Source of the DNA: Paracoccaceae bacterium
Lineage (GTDB): Bacteria; Pseudomonadota; Alphaproteobacteria; Rhodobacterales; Rhodobacteraceae
Direction: 5' to 3'
DNA length: 64,000 bases
NCBI GenBank assembly: GCA_902543185.1
Contig: CACBXB010000003.1
Coordinates: 109,435 to 173,434 of the forward strand
Shown: positions 9,337 through 18,084 of the stretch, piece by piece
Layout: each line of letters begins with the position of its first letter
Numbering within the stretch: the first letter of the stretch is position 1
The notes under the pieces: generated by a model
Told to the model about the DNA's origin: nothing
What the model saw: the letters and a program-made list of their open reading frames with translations, nothing else
Database searches by the model: none
Made by a program: the position numbers and the translations under genes

Positions 9337-9438
9337 TTAGAATTGAAATCCCATAAATCCATACGTTGAAAACATTTGAAAAGCAAAGACTGCTAACATA
9401 ATCATCAATGCGATAATTAGTATTGTATATTGGTGCAT
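9337..9438 (-). CDS. Possible 33-residue membrane microprotein
   Basis: A short frame starting MHQYTILIIALMIMLA and ending FMGFQF. Residues 5-21 are strongly hydrophobic and would make one membrane segment; there are no charged residues after the start, and methionine and phenylalanine are abundant. It ends 29 bases before the Sir2 start on the same strand, so the two could be cotranscribed. The ribosome site is weak (only a GAG 10 or more bases upstream). Such proteins are often missed. It could equally be chance; only conservation in relatives would settle it. Confidence 0.35.
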   Translation of the reverse strand: MHQYTILIIALMIMLAVFAFQMFSTYGFMGFQF

Positions 9439-9545
9439 TGGAATTCAACTCAATTAGAAATTACCGCTGGATAATGCCACATCTTGTATAGTCGATCAAT
9501 TTTAATACAGCATATTGCTTAAAAATAAATATATGTTATTGAAAC

Positions 9546-10085
9546 TGTGGACGATCTCGAGCCATGGTCTTTCATAGATACCCCCCATACTAGAAAGATC
9601 ATGGCTCGCCAAAAACAGAAGGGGCAAATGCGTGATTTCTCATACATCTACCCCTTCACGGATAACTACTGTCTCTTTATCTTCCCTGCGCGATTTCAAA
9701 CTAAGTTTAATATCACGCTAGGCGCTCAATTTACTTACTCTGCTTGCGCTTTGTAAGCTCTTTTTACCTTTAACTGCGATCCAACTCGAAAGTTGTGGAC
9801 GATCTCAGTTTGTTGATCCAGAGTTGGTTTTGTCCGTTTTTCACATAAATTGTCGATCTTTCGATGACCTTTCAAGTGATTAACTTCTAGCACCCCCCAG
9901 TTTTTATCCTGAACCTAGGATGCCACTATCAGTAAGCCTTGCAAAACAAAAAATAACATATCCACAGAAAAACGTTTAGTTGTCCACAAAAAATTTATAT
10001 TTATCCCCAGATGACGTGAAAAATTGAATTCAAAAGTATACAAAAAGTTGAATTACCAACGAATCGATGCTCCACAAACTAAAAT
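9546..10085. other. Gene-free region with DnaA-box-like sites (candidate replication origin or regulatory region)
   Basis: No convincing gene lies between 9439 and 10085. Three near-consensus DnaA boxes (consensus TTATCCACA) sit in the same orientation at 9958-9966 (ATATCCACA), 9980-9988 (TTGTCCACA) and 10001-10009 (TTATCCCCA), one mismatch each and spaced 22 and 21 bases, i.e. two helical turns. AT-rich sequence lies between and after them. Two copies of TGTGGACGATCTC, whose reverse contains GTCCACA, lie at 9546-9558 and 9794-9806. A long hairpin is described separately. These features resemble a bacterial origin, but the flanking genes are not the usual alphaproteobacterial origin neighbours (hemE, parAB, gidAB), so this is a candidate only. 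Confidence 0.4.
9558..9608. repeat. Long inverted repeat
   Basis: CGAGCCATGGTCTTTC at 9558-9573 is matched by GAAAGATCATGGCTCG at 9593-9608, giving a 16-bp stem with one G-T pair and a 19-base loop rich in C. It has no T-run, so it does not look like a simple terminator. It starts where one of the two TGTGGACGATCTC copies ends, which ties it to the DnaA-box-like region. Confidence 0.7.
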
Positions 10086-11261
10086 TTAAGTTCCTTGCTT
10101 GAGAAACTGCATAGCTGCCTGGGTTCCTCCAATTTGATGTGGAATAGAGCTTCTAGAAAGTCCCATTTCAATTCCGCCAAGCGTTGCCACGAGCATCAAG
10201 TCGTTAAAGTCCCCTAAATGACCTATTCTGAAGACCTTTCCAGCCAGACGAGATAACCCATTTCCTAAAGACATATTGAAATTATCTAATACTATTGATC
10301 GAAATTCATCTGCATTGTGTCCGTCTGGCAAAAGTACTGCAGTAAGAGTGTTCGAAAAATCATCTTCATTTTCACATAAAACTTCTAATCCCCATGTCTG
10401 GACAGCTAATCGTGTTGCTTCAGCGTACCGTTTGTGACGCGCAAAAACATGATCTAATCCCTCTTCCTTCAACATTAGGATTGCTTCATTGAGACCAAAC
10501 AGCAAATTGGTTGCGGGCGTATATGGAAAAGCTCCGGCAGAATTTGAGTCTATATGCTCTCCCCAATCCCAGTAAGATTTTGGCAGGGTAGCCTTCTTGT
10601 AGGCATCCAATGCTTTTTTAGATATCGCATTAAATGAGAGACCAGGTGGAAGCATTAATCCCTTTTGAGAGCCTGAAATGGTAACATCAACTCCCCATTC
10701 ATCGTGACAAAATTCTGATGATGCTAGAGAAGAAATTGTGTCTACCATCAGTAAAGCATTATGGCCAACATCATCGATGCATTTACGAACTTTAAAAACA
10801 TCTGACATTGATCCCGTAGAAGTTTCATTGTGAACAATACAAACAGCTTTAATTTTAGCTGCCTTGTCTGATAAAAGACGCTCCACTATTTTCTCAGTGT
10901 CCGCACCTCTTCTCCAATTGGTTTCAATTAGTTCTGCATTTATTCCTAACCGATTTGCTAACTTGACCCACAAACTTGCAAAGTGCCCCGTCTCAACCAT
11001 TAAGACTGTATCACCCGGCGATAGCGTATTGACCAGAGCGGCCTCCCAAGCTCCCGTGCCTGATGCAGGGTAAATTACGACATGGCTTACAGTCTTAAAA
11101 ATATCTTTGATACCGGCCAAGCATTTCTTTGCTAAGTTAAAAAATTCTTCACCACGATGGTCAATAGTAGGATAATCCATAGCTCTTAAAATTCTATCTG
11201 GTACATTCGTTGGACCAGGTATTTGTAGTAAGTGCCGTCCTGTTTTATATTTTTTTGACAT
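10086..11261 (-). CDS. Class V aminotransferase, serine-glyoxylate/alanine-glyoxylate type
   Basis: A 391-residue pyridoxal-phosphate enzyme. The opening LLQIPGPTNVPDRILRAM and the DHRGEEF motif are typical of serine-glyoxylate and alanine-glyoxylate aminotransferases. The glycine-rich phosphate site is SGTGAWEAA (about 68-76), the cofactor aspartate lies in LMVDTISSL (about 171-179) and the Schiff-base lysine is K200 in SGSQKGLMLPPG. In alphaproteobacteria this enzyme converts glyoxylate to glycine while serine becomes hydroxypyruvate. It is divergent from a large 2-hydroxyacid (glycolate/lactate-type) dehydrogenase gene 121 bp away, which could supply the 2-oxoacid. A role for amine donors such as 2-aminoethylphosphonate or cysteate cannot be excluded from sequence alone, particularly given the sulfonate-type operon nearby. 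Confidence 0.85.
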   Translation of the reverse strand: MSKKYKTGRHLLQIPGPTNVPDRILRAMDYPTIDHRGEEFFNLAKKCLAGIKDIFKTVSHVVIYPASGTGAWEAALVNTLSPGDTVLMVETGHFASLWVKLANRLGINAELIETNWRRGADTEKIVERLLSDKAAKIKAVCIVHNETSTGSMSDVFKVRKCIDDVGHNALLMVDTISSLASSEFCHDEWGVDVTISGSQKGLMLPPGLSFNAISKKALDAYKKATLPKSYWDWGEHIDSNSAGAFPYTPATNLLFGLNEAILMLKEEGLDHVFARHKRYAEATRLAVQTWGLEVLCENEDDFSNTLTAVLLPDGHNADEFRSIVLDNFNMSLGNGLSRLAGKVFRIGHLGDFNDLMLVATLGGIEMGLSRSSIPHQIGGTQAAMQFLKQGT

Positions 11262-11382
11262 TTAAAATTACCACCCTAGAAAATTTTGTTTGCTCAGATC
11301 CTTGGCCCTTTTCGCCGCATTATTAGGATAAAAGTTGTACTTTCAATACTGCCAGTTATGCTCTCTTATATTAAGTAAATAA

Positions 11383-14310
11383 ATGAGTTTGAAGGCAAAA
11401 ATGAAGTCTGAGATTTCAGTTTTAAAAAGTTCTCTATCTGGGGATCTACTGGACGGAAAATTCGACCGTGGACGATACTCAACAGATGCTTCTATTTACC
11501 AAATAATGCCTGAAGCTGTTGTATTACCCAAAACAATAGAGGACATACAAAAAACCATTCAATTTTCTCAAGAAAACAGTATCCCAATATTGCCAAGGGG
11601 TGGTGGAACTTCACAAAATGGACAGACCGTAAATCAAGCAATTGTTTTAGATAATAGCAGGTATTTTAACAAAATAGTTGAGATTAATGAAAAAAATCTA
11701 ACATGTGTTGTGGAACCTGGCGTCGTTCTCGATGAACTGAACCGACAATTAAAGCCATTTGGCCTTTGGTTTCCTGTTGATGTTTCAACATCCAGCAGGG
11801 CCACCATTGGTGGTATGGCTGGTAATAATTCAGCTGGTGGCCGGTCTATCCGATACGGTATAATGAGAGACAACGTATTAGCGATAAATGCAATTTTATC
11901 AGATGGATCAAAGGCACACTTCGGATTGGTTAAAAAGGGATTAACCGGATTAGAAAAAGTATTTCCAAAACTAATTAAAATTGCGGAAAAAAATAAAAAA
12001 GAAATTGAAACTAGGTACCCAAAAGTTCTCAGAAGAGTGGGTGGATATAATTTAGATGCCTTGTTACCGGGTACTCTAGCATCTCGGCCAGGAAGTATTG
12101 GCAATGAAAAAGATATTAATTTATCGCATTTGATTGTTGGCTCTGAAGGTACCCTAGCATACTCAACAAGTATTGAGCTAAAATTATCTCCACTACCCCC
12201 ACCAAAGATTATGGCTCTTTGTCATTTCTCTACCTTTTACGAGGCAATGGATTCAGCTCAACATATTGTTCAATTAAACCCGATAGCGGTTGAATTGATT
12301 GATAGCACGATGATTTCGCTTGGACGGTCAATACCGATATTTTCTAAAATTATTGATGATTTTGTTGTTAATGATCCGCAAGCTCTTTTAGTTGTTGAAT
12401 TTGCAGAGAATGATTGGAACGAAAATCTAAAGAAAGTAAAAGACTTAGAAGCCTTAATTAAAGACACGTCAGTTTCCAGCAATAACATTATTGTACTTAT
12501 TGAAGATCAGAAATCACAAAATCGTATTTCTGAAATGCGAAAATCTGGCTTAAACATAATGATGTCAATGAAATCAGAGGCTAAACCTGTTTCATTTGTG
12601 GAGGACTGTGCAGTACCACTGCATAATCTCGCCGAATATACGCAAGGTTTGACTGACATTTTTGATAAATATCAAACTTCAGGTACATGGTACGCGCATG
12701 CTTCTGTAGGCTGCTTACATGTCAGACCAGTACTGAACATGAAAGATAATAAAGATATAGTAAAAATGCGTTCGATAGCCACTGAAGCATTCGAGCTTGT
12801 GAAAAAATTTAATGGTTCGCACTCTGGCGAACACGGAGATGGAATTTCTCGCTCAGAATTTAATCCCGTTATGTTTGGGAAAAAGTTAACCAATGCATTT
12901 AGAGAAATTAAGTCTTTAATGGATCCACAAGGAATTTTTAACCCAGGAAAAATCGTAGATGCCCCTAAAATGGATGACAGGCATCTTTTTAGATTTTCAC
13001 CAGGTTACTACGTTAGTGACTTCCATACAGAGTTGGACTGGTCAACATGGCCAGGTAGCGCCAACGGTTTTCAAGGAGCCGTTGAGATGTGCAATAATAA
13101 CGGAGCCTGTAGAAAACTACAGGGAGGTGTTATGTGTCCCTCTTTCAGAGTTACCGGTGAAGAAAAAGATAGTACGCGCGGAAGAGCTAACAGCCTGAGA
13201 CTGGCAATGTCTGGTCAACTAGGTCCAAACGCAATGACTTCAGCAGAGATGTTGGAAACTATGAAATTATGCGTTTCTTGCAAAGCTTGTAAACGTGAAT
13301 GCCCCACAAGTGTAGATATGTCAGCTATGAAATTAGAGATCATGGCGCTAAATGCTAAAATTAATTCTTTATCAATTCAAGAAAAACTAATCGCTTTTCT
13401 ACCCGACTATGCCCCTTTAGCATCTTCCTTCAATAAATTATTAAACTTACGCAATTCCTCAAAAATTCTTGCCAAAATAGGTGAAAGGCTTACCGGATTT
13501 TCTGCGCAGAGAAATCTTCCAGTATGGAGAAAAGACTGGTACCGCAACCACGAAATTCCTACAGATCCTCTTGAGAAATACCCAGTTATATTATTTGTTG
13601 ATACATTTAATAGATATTTTGAACCAGAAAATTTACGAAGCGCAGTGAGAGTCTTACGTAATGCAGGCTATCAACCTTTTTATCCAAAACCAGAAGTTAA
13701 AAGTCATAAAGCTTTATGCTGTGGGAAAACTCATCTATCCGTTGGAAATATTTTGAAAGCAAAAGAAGCTGCTGAACGATTAGTCAAAACATATCTGCCG
13801 TTCGTTCAAAGGGGTCTACCCATAGTTGGTTTGGAGCCTTCCTGCTTATTTGCATTAAAGGATGAAATCCCATCCCTATTAAAAACAAATGACGCAAAGC
13901 TTGTATCAGAAAATGTCATTTCTTTTGAAGAACTGCTATCTAAAGACAAAAAATTCCTCAAGCTTAAACCCTTAAAAGCAAAAGCCTTACTGCATGGTCA
14001 CTGCCATCAAAAAGCTTTTAATGTGTTACAATCTGTCGAGAATGTACTTCATCTAATTGAAGAGCTTGAAGTCGAGAAAATCGAAACAAGCTGTTGTGGT
14101 ATGGCAGGTGCTTTTGGGTACTCAAAAGAAACCATAGATTTTTCAATAAAAATGGCTGAAAAAGATCTTCTTCCAAAAATAAGACAAGCAGAAGAAGAAA
14201 CTATTCTTATTGCCGATGGTACGTCATGCAGAAGCCAGATTATTGATGGTACAGAGAGAGAAGCTATCCACGTCGCTAGACTATTGGATCGGCAGCTTAT
14301 GAATAATTAA
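11383..14310 (+). CDS. FAD-linked 2-hydroxyacid dehydrogenase fused to iron-sulfur domain (GlcD-GlcF / YdiJ type)
   Basis: A 975-residue fusion. The N-terminal half is a PCMH-type FAD domain: PRGGGTSQNGQTVN at about 72-85, GGMAGNNSAGGRSIRYG at about 145-161, LIVGSEGTLAY near 250, and a C-terminal FAD-oxidase domain with HSGEHGDGISRSEFN. The C-terminal half has ferredoxin-type cysteines (CNNNGAC...MCPSF near 570-590 and CVSCKACKRECP near 630-641) and two CCG modules (CCGKTH, CCGMAGAFGY). The layout matches E. coli YdiJ, a D-2-hydroxyglutarate dehydrogenase, and D-lactate or glycolate dehydrogenases that pass electrons to the respiratory chain. It is divergent from the serine-glyoxylate aminotransferase. 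Substrate (glycolate, D-lactate, D-2-hydroxyglutarate or sulfolactate) cannot be told. Its last four bases overlap the convergent transporter gene. Confidence 0.88.
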   Translation: MSLKAKMKSEISVLKSSLSGDLLDGKFDRGRYSTDASIYQIMPEAVVLPKTIEDIQKTIQFSQENSIPILPRGGGTSQNGQTVNQAIVLDNSRYFNKIVEINEKNLTCVVEPGVVLDELNRQLKPFGLWFPVDVSTSSRATIGGMAGNNSAGGRSIRYGIMRDNVLAINAILSDGSKAHFGLVKKGLTGLEKVFPKLIKIAEKNKKEIETRYPKVLRRVGGYNLDALLPGTLASRPGSIGNEKDINLSHLIVGSEGTLAYSTSIELKLSPLPPPKIMALCHFSTFYEAMDSAQHIVQLNPIAVELIDSTMISLGRSIPIFSKIIDDFVVNDPQALLVVEFAENDWNENLKKVKDLEALIKDTSVSSNNIIVLIEDQKSQNRISEMRKSGLNIMMSMKSEAKPVSFVEDCAVPLHNLAEYTQGLTDIFDKYQTSGTWYAHASVGCLHVRPVLNMKDNKDIVKMRSIATEAFELVKKFNGSHSGEHGDGISRSEFNPVMFGKKLTNAFREIKSLMDPQGIFNPGKIVDAPKMDDRHLFRFSPGYYVSDFHTELDWSTWPGSANGFQGAVEMCNNNGACRKLQGGVMCPSFRVTGEEKDSTRGRANSLRLAMSGQLGPNAMTSAEMLETMKLCVSCKACKRECPTSVDMSAMKLEIMALNAKINSLSIQEKLIAFLPDYAPLASSFNKLLNLRNSSKILAKIGERLTGFSAQRNLPVWRKDWYRNHEIPTDPLEKYPVILFVDTFNRYFEPENLRSAVRVLRNAGYQPFYPKPEVKSHKALCCGKTHLSVGNILKAKEAAERLVKTYLPFVQRGLPIVGLEPSCLFALKDEIPSLLKTNDAKLVSENVISFEELLSKDKKFLKLKPLKAKALLHGHCHQKAFNVLQSVENVLHLIEELEVEKIETSCCGMAGAFGYSKETIDFSIKMAEKDLLPKIRQAEEETILIADGTSCRSQIIDGTEREAIHVARLLDRQLMNN

Positions 14311-15077
14311 AATAAACCTACGCCAATTAGACGAATTCCCATAAAAAGAAATGCAATCAAAACAGCTTTCTCGAACCAGTTTTGAGAAGTTTTATTTCGA
14401 AGTATCTCACCCACTCTAAAACCTGCGAGAACAAATATTAACCCAAATATAGACTGCATTGCCGCCTCTTTAGTCAAAACACCACCAAAAATTAACCCAA
14501 AAATTAATGGCACCGCACCTGCTAAAAAAAGAAATCCAGTTGCTGAAATAAAGCGGTCTTTATCCACACTCCTTGCAATTAGATAAATTGCGACCGTTGG
14601 AGACCAAATTGAACTTAAGCCTCCAAGAACACCAGATAAAACCCCAAAACTAACCTGCCAAATTCTCCTTTCGCTTATTTTCAATTTTATACCTATCAAG
14701 CCATTTAAGGACACAATTACCATTGCCAAGCCAATCGAGATTGTAAGTAGCCCAGTTGGGTATTTCGATAGAAAAAGTGACGTTAAAAAAATACTTAAAA
14801 TAATTGCAATGGCAAATAACCAATAAGTCTTAATAGACTCAATCCGATATTTAGCTCGAGAAAATTGCGTCAAGTTTGTAAATAAAATTGGAATAACGAG
14901 TAATGAAATCGCCTGTGCCGGGGGGATGACTAAAGTTAGCAACGCCATGGCAGCGGCAGGCAGTCCAATACCCAGAAAACCCTTAACAATTCCAGATAAA
15001 AAGAAAACAAAAAGCATAAAAACAAGTATGTTGATGTCGCTTGAAGGAAACAGAATATTCCAAATATCTTCATTCAT
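14307..15077 (-). CDS. TauE/SafE-family membrane protein (sulfite exporter-like)
   Basis: A 256-residue integral membrane protein with about eight hydrophobic segments and the family's duplicated glycine-rich motifs: FFLSGIVKGFLGIGLPAAAMA near the start and SFGVLSGVLGGLSSIWSPTVAIY in the middle. TauE/SafE proteins export sulfite or sulfoacetate-derived anions, and are commonly encoded beside sulfonate-degrading enzymes. Here it is the last gene of a minus-strand operon with a tripartite transporter, a CoA-acylating aldehyde dehydrogenase and an acyl-CoA ligase; the gap to the ligase is 47 bases. That context supports export of sulfite released from a C2 sulfonate. The family is broad and other organic-anion roles are possible. 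Confidence 0.85.
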   Translation of the reverse strand: MNEDIWNILFPSSDINILVFMLFVFFLSGIVKGFLGIGLPAAAMALLTLVIPPAQAISLLVIPILFTNLTQFSRAKYRIESIKTYWLFAIAIILSIFLTSLFLSKYPTGLLTISIGLAMVIVSLNGLIGIKLKISERRIWQVSFGVLSGVLGGLSSIWSPTVAIYLIARSVDKDRFISATGFLFLAGAVPLIFGLIFGGVLTKEAAMQSIFGLIFVLAGFRVGEILRNKTSQNWFEKAVLIAFLFMGIRLIGVGLF

Positions 15078-15124
15078 ATCAATTAATAGAAGCCGACATT
15101 GAGGGGAAAAGCCTACTGTTGATT

Positions 15125-16663
15125 TTAATTTTCATAAATTAATTCTAATAATTTTAGTCGCTGTACCTTTCCTGATGGCCCTTTAGGAAGCTCAGCAACG
15201 ATATGAATGTTATCAGGAGACTTAAATTTTCCAATTTGATTTTCGCAAAAGCTTTTTAATTCATCTAACTCTATAGACACTTTTTCTTTAAGGAGAACGC
15301 AAGCTTCAACTCGTTCTCCGTAATCGTTACAAGGAACAGCAAAGGCAGCCGCTTCCAATATACTGGGATGGTTCAGCAGCGCCTCATCAATTTCTCTCGG
15401 GGCAATATTTTCACCACCCTTAATGATCAACTCCTTTATTCTGCCAGACACAAATACATAGCCATCAGTATCTAAATACCCTAAATCACCAGTGCGTAGC
15501 CAGCCATTTCCTAAAATTGTTTTGTGGGTTTCTTCAGGTTGTTTGAAATACCCCTGCATAACATTATCGCCCTTGACCAATATTTCTCCCGTTTCACCTG
15601 CGGGTAGTGCTTCAAATTGATCATCACCAATCATTATCTGGTTGCCATAAGCCTTTCCCGGAGATCCAATTTTACGTTGTCCTGGTGGCATAGGGTTTGT
15701 CGTTATCTGAGATCCCGTTTCTGTTAATCCCATAGTTTCAATGATTGGGATATTAAATCGCTTTTCAAATTTTTTATGAATATCAGGTGATAATGGGGCA
15801 GATGCAGACCGGGCAAAACGAAGAGATGATATATCCTCCGGAGTCTCCTCATTATTTAAAATATATGAAAATTGAGTAGGCACTGCTGAAAACCAAGAGC
15901 ACTTAAACTTGGCTATAATCTTCCAAAATGAATTTACAGAAAATTTATGGGGAATGACTAAAGCGCTCGCCGATACAATTGTACCCATAACAGTGACGCA
16001 CATTCCATTAATATGGTAAATTGGCAGTACACATAGACCAGTATCACTTCTAACTATTTTATGACCAGAAGATATAAATCGACCTGCAGCCAGTAAATTT
16101 GCATGGCTCAACATGACGCCCTTAGGTTTTCCGGTTGTTCCAGATGTATACATGAGAAGAGCAATATCAGTCGATTTTGACTTAAAATTCTCTACTTTGA
16201 ACTCTTTTCCTTCCGTAGGAAGTGCGGTTAAATCTGGACCTCTTACTGGATCAAGCTTTATTAACTTCACACTGCTGTTTTGTTGAGCCACCGCTGCATT
16301 GATCAAATCTTTGCAATCGTCTGCAACAAAAATAAATTTAGTTTCAGAATGTTCAATTGTATAAGCTAAAATCGCGCTTCCAGCGACTAAATTTAATGGA
16401 ACAGCCACAAATCCAGAACAAACAATAGCCATGAACATCAAACACGCCGCAGTACTATTCGGCGCAGCTATCGCTATGCTTGATCCGCGCTCAATACCTG
16501 TCTCAATTAATCTTCTTTTAATTTCAGAAATAGTTTCGTTAACTTCTCTAAAGTTTATCGATTGGCCAGTTTCTGGAGAGACAAGCCAAACCTCCTCAGA
16601 AAATTTGGAACTATTAAAAAGAATTTGATCGCCAATTGTTTCTGGAAGCTTAATTTCGCTCAC
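15125..16663 (-). CDS. AMP-forming acyl-CoA ligase (sulfoacetate-CoA ligase candidate, SauT-like)
   Basis: A 512-residue adenylate-forming enzyme. The AMP-binding motif is LMYTSGTTGKPKGVMLSH (about residues 169-186), followed by the A5 motif MGLTETG, the A7-A8 block LRTGDLGYLDTDGYVFVSGRIKELIIKGGENI, and the catalytic A10 lysine in KGPSGKVQR at the C-terminus. It joins a carboxylate to coenzyme A at the cost of ATP. The start overlaps the stop of the aldehyde dehydrogenase gene by four bases, so the two are translated together. Known sulfoacetate pathways activate sulfoacetate to sulfoacetyl-CoA with such a ligase and then reduce it to sulfoacetaldehyde; the pairing and the sulfite-exporter neighbour fit that. 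Oxalate, malonate or another short dicarboxylate are alternatives. Confidence 0.82.
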   Translation of the reverse strand: MSEIKLPETIGDQILFNSSKFSEEVWLVSPETGQSINFREVNETISEIKRRLIETGIERGSSIAIAAPNSTAACLMFMAIVCSGFVAVPLNLVAGSAILAYTIEHSETKFIFVADDCKDLINAAVAQQNSSVKLIKLDPVRGPDLTALPTEGKEFKVENFKSKSTDIALLMYTSGTTGKPKGVMLSHANLLAAGRFISSGHKIVRSDTGLCVLPIYHINGMCVTVMGTIVSASALVIPHKFSVNSFWKIIAKFKCSWFSAVPTQFSYILNNEETPEDISSLRFARSASAPLSPDIHKKFEKRFNIPIIETMGLTETGSQITTNPMPPGQRKIGSPGKAYGNQIMIGDDQFEALPAGETGEILVKGDNVMQGYFKQPEETHKTILGNGWLRTGDLGYLDTDGYVFVSGRIKELIIKGGENIAPREIDEALLNHPSILEAAAFAVPCNDYGERVEACVLLKEKVSIELDELKSFCENQIGKFKSPDNIHIVAELPKGPSGKVQRLKLLELIYEN

Positions 16664-18069
16664 TGAAAAGTTTCCCCCCAGTAATCTCCAAAAATCTTCT
16701 CTAAATCTGGCTTATTTTCCGCAATTGTTTGGACAACTCTTACTTTATTGACAAAATGTTCCCAATTAAGATTTCCATCTATTGAATTGCCACCCCAGCT
16801 TCCACACCCCATAGATAAGGAAAAAGGAAGTCCATTATCGAAAAAACCTCCAGTGGCAAAACAATGTGCCTGATTTACAATGACCCTACAAGTTTTAGCC
16901 GACATAGCGATCTCATGTGCTCTGTCTTCATTCCGTGTATGAATCCCTAAAGAGTGTCCAGCCCCTTGATATTCCTGTATTTTAATAGCTAAATCAATAG
17001 CTTCAGAAAAGGTCTTAACCTTATACAAAGTTAAAAATCGCGACATTTTTTCTCCGCAAACTACTTCGCTTGGACCAGCTTTATTCGTAGGCAAAATAAG
17101 AAACTTTGTATTTTCGTTTGCTCTTTTTCCTAAACCCACCTTATCGATTATTACATCTATATCTTGAGCTAAAAGGTCGGTGGTCATTTTCCCATTTTTC
17201 CAATGGATATTGATGAGACGGTCGGCCTCCTCGTCGTTTAAAAGCAATCCTCCCTCATCGCTAAGGTATTGAACCGTTTCCTCATAAACCTCTTCAATTG
17301 CAATAACGGAATTTTCTGAAGAACATGAAGTAGCATTATCGAACGTTTTTGAAATTGCTATTTTAGCAGCGGCTGCCTGCGTATCAGCTGTTTCATCGAT
17401 TATTGTAACAACATTACCTTGCCCAACACCCAATGCCGGAGTGCCTGATGAATATCCTGCTTTAACATTATTTTGTGAACCCGTAACAACCAGCATGTCA
17501 GCCAATTGCATAAGCCTATTAGTCTTTCCTTTACTCGGTGGCACCGGCACCATTTGAACTAAATCCTGATCCAAACCAATCATCGACAGATTTTTATGGA
17601 TAAATAATAAGAGCTCCTTAAGTGGCTGCGCGCCCTTTGGCGATGGGGCAACGATAATAGAGTTTCCACACTTCAAAGCATTTATAATATTATTTACCGG
17701 AGTTGCTAATGGGTTAGTAGATGGAACAATGGCAGCAATCACTCCCTTTGGCCTTAAGTATGTACTTAATCCCATTTCTTTATCTTCAGAAACATGACCA
17801 AAGGATTTTACATCTTTTATATCTCTTAATAGTCCCAAAGTTTTATTGTGATTTTTTTTAATTTTATCTGGAACATTCCCAAGACCTGTTTCACTAACAG
17901 CAAGCTTTGCTAGCTTTTGGTTTTGTTCAGGCTTCATAAGGGCCCAACCAACGGCTTGGCAAGCTAAATCAAAGAGTCGCTGCGATCCATTTTTTTCAAA
18001 TTGTTGCTGCGCAATACGCGCTTTATTAACCAGAAGATCTATTTCATCAATCTCTGCTGAGTTAACCAT
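16660..18069 (-). CDS. CoA-acylating aldehyde dehydrogenase (sulfoacetaldehyde dehydrogenase candidate, SauS-like)
   Basis: A 469-residue member of the aldehyde dehydrogenase superfamily, in the short CoA-acylating branch (EutE/AdhE-N/SauS group). The catalytic cysteine is C249 in FDNATSCSSENS, and the nucleotide-binding region has IVPSTNPLATPVNN near 114-127 and VTGSQNNVKAGYSSGTPALGVGQGN near 195-219. The C-terminal CRVIVNQ...GGFFDNGLPFSLSMGCGSWGG block is typical of this branch. Enzymes of this kind interconvert acyl-CoA and aldehyde with NAD(P)H. In the sulfoacetate pathway SauS reduces sulfoacetyl-CoA to sulfoacetaldehyde. It is translationally coupled to the ligase and lies 15 bases after the TctA-like gene. 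No sulfoacetaldehyde acetyltransferase (xsc) is in the window, so the last step would be encoded elsewhere. Confidence 0.82.
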   Translation of the reverse strand: MVNSAEIDEIDLLVNKARIAQQQFEKNGSQRLFDLACQAVGWALMKPEQNQKLAKLAVSETGLGNVPDKIKKNHNKTLGLLRDIKDVKSFGHVSEDKEMGLSTYLRPKGVIAAIVPSTNPLATPVNNIINALKCGNSIIVAPSPKGAQPLKELLLFIHKNLSMIGLDQDLVQMVPVPPSKGKTNRLMQLADMLVVTGSQNNVKAGYSSGTPALGVGQGNVVTIIDETADTQAAAAKIAISKTFDNATSCSSENSVIAIEEVYEETVQYLSDEGGLLLNDEEADRLINIHWKNGKMTTDLLAQDIDVIIDKVGLGKRANENTKFLILPTNKAGPSEVVCGEKMSRFLTLYKVKTFSEAIDLAIKIQEYQGAGHSLGIHTRNEDRAHEIAMSAKTCRVIVNQAHCFATGGFFDNGLPFSLSMGCGSWGGNSIDGNLNWEHFVNKVRVVQTIAENKPDLEKIFGDYWGETFQ

Positions 18070-18084
18070 AAAAAAATCCTATTA

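Noticed and set aside
9547..9756. 69-codon plus-strand frame over the hairpin and DnaA-box region
   Set aside because: It runs through both arms of the inverted repeat, has no ribosome site and no protein-like pattern; the region is better seen as non-coding.
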